The notes beneath the pieces were generated by a model. It was given only the letters and a program-made list of their open reading frames with translations, was not told the DNA's origin and did not search any database. Below, piece after piece: positions 13,602 through 20,552 of a stretch of DNA of 20,552 nt. The first letter of the stretch is position 1, and every line of letters starts with the position of its first letter. Position numbers and translations under genes: made by a program. This DNA is from an uncultured Alphaproteobacteria bacterium (lineage in GTDB: Bacteria; Pseudomonadota; Alphaproteobacteria; CAAHEQ01; UBA3637), in NCBI GenBank assembly GCA_934203105.1, contig CAKPYQ010000019.1:1-20552 (forward strand), written 5' to 3'.

Positions 13602-15023
13602 ATGAAGTTAACAGATAAAAATTATACCTATTCCGAAATAAAAGAAGTATTGAAAACAGATGAATTTGCTCTGTTTCAATTGGCGGCCGTATCCATTTCG
13701 CGTCCGGAAAGTTTCAGACCCTTTATCCGTCAAATGATGCAAAATGAAGATTTGGACGTTTTTCAATTTATGGCCAGAAACGAGCTTGTTTTTAATCAAT
13801 ACAAAAAATTACCCGACGCCAAAGAAAACATTTGGGTCGAAATGCTTGAAAAAGGCAAAATCGGCTTTATGGAAAAGATTTTAAAAGAAAATCAACGTGG
13901 TCGCCTTTTCAATTTGTCTATTTTGTCCGATATGCACAAAGCCATTGACGAATCGTTTGCCAAAACCGATGATCCGCATCAAAAAGCGCATTTAAATAAA
14001 GTTCGGGAAAACATAGAACAAACGCAACGTTTCTGGACTCAAGTATCAATCCAAAATCCGATGGTCACCGAAATCAATAAAAACGGCAAAACCGACAAAG
14101 ACGGTAAACTTCCGGATTTAATGATCTCGACGTTTAATCACGAAGCTTATTTATTTCACAACCTGAACGAAAAAGACGTTAAAGACGGACATTTAAAAGA
14201 CCATTTAAAACATTTAATTACGAAAAAAACGCTTCAAGTGATTGACGACAGCATAACGTTGGAAGAAAGAAACAAACAGCTGGAAAAAATCATCGAAGAG
14301 AACGACGGAAATGATGCAAAAATATTTGCGGCTTTGGACGATGTTCCGCAAAGTTCGGACGAAGCCGTTGACCAATGCCACGCCATCATGAAAGACTTAA
14401 ACGATTTTTACAAAACCGAATTTGATCAAGTGGATAAATTGTACGATTTATGTAAATCATTCCAAGAATCCGATAAAAAAGATTTGTTTCAATCATTTAC
14501 AGACAGAGGCGGACGAATCGTTTTACAAAAAGATGAAGGCCAAAACATAGACTTTATGACAAAAAGCTTGGCCATTAGCATCAAAAAAGTAACGCCGGCA
14601 AATTTATATGCGGCCTTAATCAACGAATCGGAAACCGAGAAAAAATTATTGTCGAACAGTCCTTTTTTCCGTCGAGTTGCAGAATATTTCAGACAAAAAG
14701 AGCCAGATGCTCCCAAAGACGAGAGTATTTTAGCAATTTTTGCCAAACGTGAAGTTGAAAACGCAGGAAAAATCCCGCCTTATATGCGTCAATCTTTGCG
14801 CGTTGCACACATGATTATCAAAGAGTTTAAAGCATTAAAATCAAACGATCCGATCATTGCCAAAAAAGCTTTTGTCAGATTGCAAGCATTGCACAACAAT
14901 TTGATGAAAAAAGATATTCTTTTAACGCAAAGCGCTTTGGAAAAGCACTTGAATCATATTTTGGGCGAAGATAACTCCGCGATCAGACGCCACAACCGTT
15001 TTGGTCGAAATTCAAGCCGTTAA
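13602..15023 (+). CDS. Unknown soluble, helical, charged protein (473 residues)
   Basis: I do not recognise this gene. It has a good start: AGGGG lies before the ATG and a consensus -35 upstream. The protein has no signal peptide or membrane segment. It is rich in Lys, Glu, Asp, Asn and Gln and looks mostly alpha-helical. Residues ~20-110 (ALFQLAAVSIS, FIRQMMQNEDLDVFQFMARN, WVEMLEKGKIGFMEKILKEN) have a two-helix rhythm a little like degenerate ankyrin or other alpha-solenoid repeats. A polar stretch follows near 145-160 (NKNGKTDKDGKLPD). The C-terminus is basic (RRHNRFGRNSSR). It is on the opposite strand to the housekeeping block, stands alone, and shares a terminator with the next gene. It could be a cytoplasmic accessory protein or a secreted effector; nothing in the sequence decides. 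Confidence 0.85.
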   Translation: MKLTDKNYTYSEIKEVLKTDEFALFQLAAVSISRPESFRPFIRQMMQNEDLDVFQFMARNELVFNQYKKLPDAKENIWVEMLEKGKIGFMEKILKENQRGRLFNLSILSDMHKAIDESFAKTDDPHQKAHLNKVRENIEQTQRFWTQVSIQNPMVTEINKNGKTDKDGKLPDLMISTFNHEAYLFHNLNEKDVKDGHLKDHLKHLITKKTLQVIDDSITLEERNKQLEKIIEENDGNDAKIFAALDDVPQSSDEAVDQCHAIMKDLNDFYKTEFDQVDKLYDLCKSFQESDKKDLFQSFTDRGGRIVLQKDEGQNIDFMTKSLAISIKKVTPANLYAALINESETEKKLLSNSPFFRRVAEYFRQKEPDAPKDESILAIFAKREVENAGKIPPYMRQSLRVAHMIIKEFKALKSNDPIIAKKAFVRLQALHNNLMKKDILLTQSALEKHLNHILGEDNSAIRRHNRFGRNSSR

Positions 15024-15041
15024 TTTCAAAAGCTCAATAAA

Positions 15042-15076
15042 AAAAGCGCCTTCGGTTTATTCCAAAAGGCGCTTTT
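15042..15076. terminator. Bidirectional rho-independent terminator
   Basis: An 11-bp perfect stem, AAAAGCGCCTT and its complement, with a 13-base loop, A-tract on the left and T-tract on the right. It lies between the ends of two convergent genes (stops at 15023 and 15093) and can serve both. Confidence 0.9.
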
Positions 15077-15092
15077 AATTTAAAAAGTCGAT

Positions 15093-15644
15093 TTAGTATT
15101 CGAATCTTAAACCGGCAAAATAGGATAAGCCTCTGACATCATATTTTTCGTCATTTAACTTGGCATTTCCCATATCCATCCAACGCACGCCGGCATCCAA
15201 GAAAACTTTTTCGGTAAATTCCAATTCCAAACCGCCGCCGATTTGCCATGTAAAGGCCGTATTTTTATCCGAATCGCCTGTTACTTTTGTGCTGTGGAAA
15301 GCGGCACCAGCACCCCCCATAAAATAAGGGTGCAAAACACTGCGTACCGGAGGAGCAAAATACAAATTTCCCATCACTGTTTGGCTTTCCATTTTGGTCA
15401 AACCTCCTTGAAAGCTGCGTTGCGGGTGATATAAGTATTCAGCTTCCAGCCGGAAAAACGACCAATGATAACCCAAAAAACCACCCATCAAGAAATCCGT
15501 TCTGCCTTCTTCCAAGTTTTGGCTGTTGTTATCCACTTTATATTTTTCCGCTCCTACGCGCAGGCCGAAAAAAGCGCCGGCATTGGCCGTTGATGCTGTT
15601 CCCAACATCAGCAAAGCCGTCAAACACAAAAGACTTTTTTTCAT
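15093..15644 (-). CDS. Small outer-membrane beta-barrel protein (opacity/OmpA-like porin family)
   Basis: A 183-residue protein with a signal peptide (MKKSLLCLTALLMLGTASTANA, cut before GAFFG). The mature ~160 residues alternate polar and aromatic residues in short beta strands (GGFLGYHWSFFRLEAEYLYH, TWQIGGGLELEF, GLSYFAGLRFEY). It ends in an aromatic residue (FEY), as expected for recognition by the BAM complex. This length fits an eight-stranded barrel of the opacity/OmpW/OmpA type. An AAAGGA ribosome-binding site lies seven to eight bases before the ATG. An extended -10-like TGCTAATAA is about 35-40 bases upstream. It is a separate unit closed by the shared terminator. Function in adhesion or membrane stability is only a guess. 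Confidence 0.85.
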   Translation of the reverse strand: MKKSLLCLTALLMLGTASTANAGAFFGLRVGAEKYKVDNNSQNLEEGRTDFLMGGFLGYHWSFFRLEAEYLYHPQRSFQGGLTKMESQTVMGNLYFAPPVRSVLHPYFMGGAGAAFHSTKVTGDSDKNTAFTWQIGGGLELEFTEKVFLDAGVRWMDMGNAKLNDEKYDVRGLSYFAGLRFEY

Positions 15645-15707
15645 TTCTTATTCCTTTCTAAAAAAAACATATTTGACTTTATTAGCATATTTTTTATAAA
15701 AACAAAA

Positions 15708-16343
15708 CTAAATTTTATCAAATTCTGAAAAATTTTTTTCTAAATGCCGAACAAAATCACCGACATGATAACCGTCTACGAACATATGGTTGGCTTGCAT
15801 AAAATAAGGTAAAATCAAGCGATCCGCCGACTTTTTTAACTTTCCCCAATTCATAATCGGCATTGTTTGATCGGGCTTTAAAATCGCATGGCAACCGCCA
15901 TTGAATGAAAACCACGGCAAACAATTCAAACAAATCAAGCCTTCTTGTTTATCGCCGGCCGGCGCGTTACCGGCATTTGCATTTTCGATCCGCTTTTTCG
16001 TTTCGCGATAAAACTCGGCAAACGTCGGAAAATACGGGCAATCAACCATTGTAAACTGATGATTTTCATCATCGGGGCGCATAATCGGCGTAGTAGCGGC
16101 CAAAATTTCCATATCAAAAACGTGATCATCAATCAACCTGTGGCGAAATTGCGGCACTTCATTGGCAGCCTTTAAAAAAGCGTACAGGCAAAAAATAAAA
16201 AAAGAAATATCATTTTTTTTACAATAATGAAAAGCTTCGGTTGCGTCCAGCTCCATAGACACGTTAAAAAGCGACGAAAAAAAGCCTTTATAAAATAAAA
16301 AGTAATCTTTTCGATACCATGTATTGATGTCTATTTCTTTCAT
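15708..16343 (-). CDS. CatA-like O-acetyltransferase (chloramphenicol acetyltransferase family)
   Basis: A 211-residue protein of the trimeric chloramphenicol acetyltransferase fold, at the usual length (~215). The active-site stretch is NHMFVDGYHVGDF, with the catalytic His at 186 and the structural Asp at 190. Other family features are FRHRLID (67-72) and PWFSF (143-147), whose Ser146 corresponds to the Ser that steadies the transition state. A strong GGAGG ribosome-binding site lies before the ATG. The enzyme would transfer acetyl from acetyl-CoA to a hydroxyl group. Chloramphenicol resistance is possible, but many family members act on other substrates, and nothing nearby suggests a mobile resistance element. 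I therefore give no resistance call. Confidence 0.85.
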   Translation of the reverse strand: MKEIDINTWYRKDYFLFYKGFFSSLFNVSMELDATEAFHYCKKNDISFFIFCLYAFLKAANEVPQFRHRLIDDHVFDMEILAATTPIMRPDDENHQFTMVDCPYFPTFAEFYRETKKRIENANAGNAPAGDKQEGLICLNCLPWFSFNGGCHAILKPDQTMPIMNWGKLKKSADRLILPYFMQANHMFVDGYHVGDFVRHLEKNFSEFDKI

Positions 16344-16424
16344 AAAATCCTCCTTTTTTTAAGTTCAAAACAACGAATAAATACGATTTTATATAATTTT
16401 TTTTAATTGTCGAGCTTTTTTTGA

Positions 16425-16453
16425 TTGACTTATGAATAAATTTCGGTTATAAG
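16425..16453 (+). promoter_or_regulatory. Promoter of tRNA-Ser
   Basis: TTGACT (16425-16430), a 17-base spacer and TATAAG (16448-16453). The mature tRNA begins 12 bases after the -10 box, so the 5' leader would be only about five bases. Confidence 0.8.
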
Positions 16454-16464
16454 CATTAAACATT

Positions 16465-16553
16465 GGAGCGTTGGCAGAGTGGTAATGCACCGGATTGCTA
16501 ATCCGCCACGGTGTTAAAGCCGTGCAGAGGTTCGAGTCCTCTACGCTCCGCCA
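16465..16553 (+). tRNA. tRNA-Ser (anticodon GCU), CCA encoded
   Basis: A class II tRNA of 89 bases. The acceptor stem pairs GGAGCGT with ACGCTCC, followed by discriminator G and an encoded CCA (16551-16553). The anticodon GCT is at 16497-16499, reading AGC/AGU Ser codons. A long variable arm (CACGG...CCGTG) and a T arm (AGAGG, TTCGAGT, CCTCT) are clear. The gene has its own promoter and terminator. Confidence 0.97.
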
Positions 16554-16560
16554 AAAATAA

Positions 16561-16588
16561 ACACCTGCCCTTTGCGGCGGGTGTTTTT
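16561..16588 (+). terminator. Rho-independent terminator of tRNA-Ser
   Basis: A 9-bp stem, ACACCTGCC with GGCGGGTGT (one G-T pair), with a 6-base loop and a run of T. It starts eight bases after the tRNA. Confidence 0.92.
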
Positions 16589-16635
16589 TTATACTCCCTC
16601 TTTTCCGGACAGACGATGTTCTTTATTAAAGTTCA

Positions 16636-16654
16636 CTTTGCGGCGGGTGTTTTT
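16636..16654 (+). repeat. Partial duplicate of the tRNA terminator
   Basis: The 19 bases CTTTGCGGCGGGTGTTTTT repeat 16570-16588 exactly (loop end, right arm and T run), but the left arm is missing, so it cannot form the same hairpin. The rest of 16589-16728 shows nothing clear apart from short AT repeats (ACAAAAATTT twice, 16711-16730). Confidence 0.7.
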
Positions 16655-16728
16655 GCTTTTTCCTCTTCTCCCCACTGTCATAAAAAACCGCCGGCCCCGT
16701 ACAAAAATTTTATAAAAAATACAAAAAT

Positions 16729-16757
16729 TTGTTGCTTTTATCATAAGTTCGTATAAA
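16729..16757 (+). promoter_or_regulatory. Possible promoter of the autotransporter gene
   Basis: TTGTTG (16729-16734), a 17-base spacer and TATAAA (16752-16757) lie about 45 bases before the ATG. The -35 matches only three of six bases, so this is tentative. Confidence 0.4.
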
Positions 16758-16801
16758 ATAAATCACAAAAATATATTTGTTCGACATCAAAGAGGATACT
16801 T

Positions 16802-19800
16802 ATGTTAAAAAAGACTATTTGTAGCGTTGTATGTTTAGGCTTGATTTTCGGGCATTTTAATGCCTTTGCACAAACCCCGACGGCCATAGCGAACAGCTTA
16901 TATCAAGCGGCCGCAAACGGCGATATGAAATACATCAAGGCGTTAAAAAAGCAAGGTTTCAGCATTGAACAAACCGATGCAAATGGAAATACGGCTCTTT
17001 GCTTGGCTATGTTGAACAACAACCAAAAAGCATACAAGACTTTATTAAAAGCCGGTGCTTCCAAAAACGCACAATGTGCAAAATCAATTTATGCTCAGGC
17101 CAACGCCAGCACGCAAGCCGCAGCTAATCCGGATCAAATGATTTACTTAAACGGCGGGCTGAGCGAAACACCGTATGGTGAAGCGGCGATTATCGGATCA
17201 AGCGGTTCTTCTTTCTGGACAGCCGGCACAATGGCTACTGCCGGATTATTGGTTGCGGGCGGCGCCGGTATTGCCGCGCTTGCTATCGGCGGCGGTGGTG
17301 GCGGTGGCGGCAGCAGTGGCGGCAATTCCGACAAACCCGAAGACATTACAGGCGTTGAAGTTCCGTCTTGTTTAGGTGGTACTTGGCGCAACAAAAATGG
17401 CGCACAGGTTTGCGAATGCCCGACAGGCAAAAGTTTAGTCAACGGCGCTTGCATTGAAAGCAAAGAAGAATATCAAACAAAATCCGTTACCAACGACGGA
17501 ACCAAGCTTGTCACCAAAGAAGATGACGCTCTGCTTGCCGAATTGGGAGCGTCTGCAACAAACAGCGGTATCATCACCGGACAAACAACCGGCGAAAAAT
17601 TAGTCGGCATTAAAGTCAACGGCTTTTCAAGTGCGGCTTATTCGGGCACTTTAACACCCGATACAAAGTTAAACGGCGGGGCTGCCAGTAACGGCGTCAA
17701 CACCGGAACGATCCATTTAACGCAATCGTCCGCGACCGGAGGTGAATTATACGGCATTATGGCAAACGGAGGCGCAATCGCTTCTAACGAAAAAGACGCC
17801 ACAATTACATTAGATGTTGTCGCGAATAAAAGTGCATACGGTATCTTTGGCGAATATGAAAGTACCGGCATTAAAAACGACGGGACAATCAATTTGAACT
17901 TGTCACAAAATGCTTTATACGCCTATGGCTTATATGCGCCGGACAGAAACTTAATCAACAATGGAACAATCCTGACAACCGTATTAAATCCGAATTTTGC
18001 ATCGGCTTTAACCGGCAAGGTTGCGGCTTTGTACGGTTCATCGCTGCAAAACAACGGCACTATTCAATTAAAACGCGGTGAAGCCACCGGTGGCGCTTTA
18101 AACGAAACAAACTTAAACTTTTACGGAATGTACGCAGAAAAAGGCGGAGCAGTTGAAAACACAAAAGACGGTTCAATTTTGCTTGATGTAACCAAAAACC
18201 CGTTCTATAACTATGGCATTTACGCGGATCGAGGCACCAGCGGCATTACAAACAAAGGGCGTATTGAAATTTTGGGGCAACTGGCTTCCAAAGTGTCCGC
18301 CGAAGGTAATGCTTTCGGTGGTGCATACGGCATTCGTTTTGTCGGTGGTTACGGCTCGATCGTCAATGAAGGCGTCATCGAAACACGCAAGTATATTGAA
18401 GAAACTAAAAGCTATGAAAAATTGACTTTGACCGGCAATGCTTATTTGGCATTGCTCAAAGGGTTCAAAGGATCGATTGACAACAATGCGGACTTAAATC
18501 TGTATCTTGACAACAAAGTCACAGACGGATTAAGCCGTTGGACAATTTCGGCAATCGACTTGGAAGGCGACAACCAAGAAGGTAAAGGCGTTGTTAATAA
18601 CGCCGATATCAATATCGACATCGGAACAGGCAACATCAAATCCGGTTGGTTGACGGGTATTCGCGGGTTGTCGACAACAGTCGAAAATAAAGGAAACATA
18701 TATATTTCCTCGGCCGTTGATAATTTAGATTTGGCCGGTTTGTATGCAGATACCAAAGACAGCACATTAACCAACGCTCAGTATTCGATTATTAAAATCG
18801 ATGGCGCGGGAGCCAACACTGCCCTTTACGGTATGGTATCAAACGGAGGTGATGCGTTGAACAACGGCTCGGTTATTTTGACGCACAAAGCAGATGGTTT
18901 AATGCAAGGCGCGGGCGGAAAAAATTCTTCGACCGGAAAGATTCAGCTGATTGCTGATCCGACTGTCGACACAATGCAAAGTATGCAAGCTTACGGCATA
19001 TCCGGCAACTATAATGAAGGCGAAATTTCCATTTCAATGCGCAAAGGCAGCTTTGGTGAAGTCATCGGAATGGCATTTTCAGAAGCAACCGGATACGATT
19101 CGGAAAACTCCGGCACAATTTCGATTGCATTAGAAAACAGAACAGAACGCGGCTTTGGAAGACTGACAGGAATTCAAACAGACGATACGTCTTCCGATCA
19201 TAAATCCACAACAAATTCCGGATTGATTTCAATCAATGCGATGACACAAACAAATAACAATCAAGCCTTGATCGGCGATTTGGTCGGTATTCTGGCTTAC
19301 GGCAAAGACATTAAAAATGAAGCCGGAGCCAAAATTGATTTACAGTTAAATGGCGAAGGAACGATCATCGGTATGCTCAATATAGCCAAACTGAATGACG
19401 GTGAACAAACGCCACAATTTTACAACAACATCAATGACGGTACGATCAGTATCAAAGCCATCAACACAACACATTCATATAATATCAATGTCAGTAACTT
19501 ATCATTGCCGAAATCATACACACCGGACACCAGCAAACCGGGCTCTTGGACAGAGCTTGATCCGGACGGTGGAGAAACCACAATTCCGTTTGATATCGTG
19601 GGTATGATTTCAAACTCTTACGCAGAAAACAACGGTAATATTTTGCTTGACGTTTCGGGCGGCGCAAAGGTTGCCGGTATGATTGCTTATAACGGCGGTA
19701 TTGCAGTCAATCGCGGTTTAATCGAATTCAAAGGAAATGTCGATAATTTCTTGGCGTTGGGGGCAATCGGTTCCAGAACGATCAAAAACGTTACTGCGAC

Positions 19801-20552
19801 CGAAGAACCTGATGTAGATTCAGAGGGAAAACCGGTATATGATGAAAATGGCAAAGCGAAAACTCACCTGGAATACAGTGTTGTCAAAACAATACAGTAT
19901 TCTTCCGTTTACAACTACGGGCGCATCAAAGTCAATGAAACCGAATACGGTGGCAAAGAAAATCCTTCTGATTTGGTTCAAGCTTCCGATGAGGGTTTGG
20001 TTGCTGACGTGGATAAACGCAAAGACAGTAACACCTATAACCAAGTCGTCGAATCGGGTGAAGGTACCAGCTATCCACCGACCTTAAAACGTGATGAAAC
20101 AAACTATATCCCGGGAGAAGCGACCAGTGATTCCAAAATAAAAACAACAACGACATCATCATCGTTAAACGGAAGAAAAATTGTGTTATTAAACAATGGT
20201 GTTAACTATTATTCCGAAAACAAAGGCGTGTTTGACGCCGGCAAATCGCATGTCGTTGGATATGTTTTGGGCGGCACCAGCTTGGTTATGGACGAAAACA
20301 AAGACCTTTATGTATCCGCCGGCGAAGGTGACGGCGCAGTTATCGGCGACGGAGATACAACGGATTTATTGTTGGATTCAGCCTCGGCAATGTTTAATGC
20401 TTCTTGGCGGAAAAATGCCACAAACGACAACGGGTTGGACATTGTAATGACGCGCAAGTCATTTACCGACTTGATGGGGAATAAATCGCTTGCCGGATTC
20501 TTGGAAGCGAACTATGCCGCCGGCAATAATGAAAACTTCTTTAACCGATTAA
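16802..20552 (+). CDS. Large repeat-rich autotransporter-like surface protein (partial, runs off right edge)
   Basis: The frame is open from ATG 16802 (AGAGGA six bases upstream) to the window end: 1250 codons and no stop. Order of parts: signal peptide (1-23, cut after AFA); an ankyrin-like pair (~31-92, LYQAAANGDMKYIKALKKQG, then DANGNTALCLAML and LLKAGASKN); a hydrophobic segment (~139-162); eight Gly (163-170); a four-Cys motif (C190, C204, C206, C217; VCECPTGKSLVNGACIE); then ~900 residues of repeats. The repeats carry a motif like YG(I/L/M)-x(5-15)-N-x-G-x-I, as in GLYAPDRNLINNGTI, GIYADRGTSGITNKGRI and GMISNSYAENNGNI, which suggests a beta-solenoid passenger. The final visible residues (SFTDLMGNKSLAGFLEANYA) resemble the stretch just before an autotransporter beta-barrel, which would lie beyond the window. 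Type Va secretion is therefore likely but not proven here. Confidence 0.85.
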   Translation, partial: MLKKTICSVVCLGLIFGHFNAFAQTPTAIANSLYQAAANGDMKYIKALKKQGFSIEQTDANGNTALCLAMLNNNQKAYKTLLKAGASKNAQCAKSIYAQANASTQAAANPDQMIYLNGGLSETPYGEAAIIGSSGSSFWTAGTMATAGLLVAGGAGIAALAIGGGGGGGGSSGGNSDKPEDITGVEVPSCLGGTWRNKNGAQVCECPTGKSLVNGACIESKEEYQTKSVTNDGTKLVTKEDDALLAELGASATNSGIITGQTTGEKLVGIKVNGFSSAAYSGTLTPDTKLNGGAASNGVNTGTIHLTQSSATGGELYGIMANGGAIASNEKDATITLDVVANKSAYGIFGEYESTGIKNDGTINLNLSQNALYAYGLYAPDRNLINNGTILTTVLNPNFASALTGKVAALYGSSLQNNGTIQLKRGEATGGALNETNLNFYGMYAEKGGAVENTKDGSILLDVTKNPFYNYGIYADRGTSGITNKGRIEILGQLASKVSAEGNAFGGAYGIRFVGGYGSIVNEGVIETRKYIEETKSYEKLTLTGNAYLALLKGFKGSIDNNADLNLYLDNKVTDGLSRWTISAIDLEGDNQEGKGVVNNADINIDIGTGNIKSGWLTGIRGLSTTVENKGNIYISSAVDNLDLAGLYADTKDSTLTNAQYSIIKIDGAGANTALYGMVSNGGDALNNGSVILTHKADGLMQGAGGKNSSTGKIQLIADPTVDTMQSMQAYGISGNYNEGEISISMRKGSFGEVIGMAFSEATGYDSENSGTISIALENRTERGFGRLTGIQTDDTSSDHKSTTNSGLISINAMTQTNNNQALIGDLVGILAYGKDIKNEAGAKIDLQLNGEGTIIGMLNIAKLNDGEQTPQFYNNINDGTISIKAINTTHSYNINVSNLSLPKSYTPDTSKPGSWTELDPDGGETTIPFDIVGMISNSYAENNGNILLDVSGGAKVAGMIAYNGGIAVNRGLIEFKGNVDNFLALGAIGSRTIKNVTATEEPDVDSEGKPVYDENGKAKTHLEYSVVKTIQYSSVYNYGRIKVNETEYGGKENPSDLVQASDEGLVADVDKRKDSNTYNQVVESGEGTSYPPTLKRDETNYIPGEATSDSKIKTTTTSSSLNGRKIVLLNNGVNYYSENKGVFDAGKSHVVGYVLGGTSLVMDENKDLYVSAGEGDGAVIGDGDTTDLLLDSASAMFNASWRKNATNDNGLDIVMTRKSFTDLMGNKSLAGFLEANYAAGNNENFFNRL

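Noticed and set aside
15708..16464. A mobile antibiotic-resistance cassette around the acetyltransferase gene
   Set aside because: No transposase, integrase, terminal repeats or att-like duplication is visible, and base composition resembles that of the neighbours.
17143..17463. Minus-strand open frame with a Pro-rich run
   Set aside because: It is the complement of the poly-Gly and Cys-motif region of the large plus-strand gene; the Pro run is only the shadow of the Gly codons.

Overview
The window looks like chromosomal DNA of an alphaproteobacterium with moderately low GC. Two neighbourhoods support this: bamD-recN-ligA, and a complex I-like gene followed by birA and an RNase J gene. Both arrangements are typical of Alphaproteobacteria. 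A pseudopilin with a GRSMLEMLG cleavage site and a large repeat-rich autotransporter would suit an uncultured host-associated or gut lineage, but that is inference.

Layout. Bases 1-827 (minus strand) hold a type IV prepilin-like gene cut by the left edge. Its first ~80 codons are made of palindromic repeat DNA read in frame. Bases 828-1332 form an intergenic control region with two identical 12-bp palindromes and further copies of the same repeats, roughly mirror-imaged. Bases 1333-13456 are a long minus-strand block. Read in the direction of transcription it runs: D-Ala-D-Ala carboxypeptidase with a SPOR domain, bamD, recN, ligA, a YdbH/AsmA-like envelope protein, two small membrane proteins (one resembling the N-terminal half of NuoN), birA, and RNase J. 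From dac to rnj this covers cell-wall trimming, outer-membrane assembly, DNA repair and replication, envelope lipid or protein traffic, a possible complex I remnant, biotin loading and RNA turnover.

Bases 13602-15023 (plus strand) hold an unrecognised soluble 473-residue protein behind a TTGACA promoter. It converges on a small outer-membrane beta-barrel gene at a shared bidirectional terminator. A CatA-like acetyltransferase gene follows on the minus strand. Next come tRNA-Ser(GCU) with its own promoter and terminator, and a very large autotransporter-like gene (plus strand) that is cut by the right edge.

The most unusual points are the repeat-built 5' extension of the prepilin with its mirrored repeat cluster, the truncated NuoN-like gene, the orphan 473-residue protein, and the autotransporter N-terminus, which combines an ankyrin-like segment, a hydrophobic segment, a poly-Gly run and a Cys motif.
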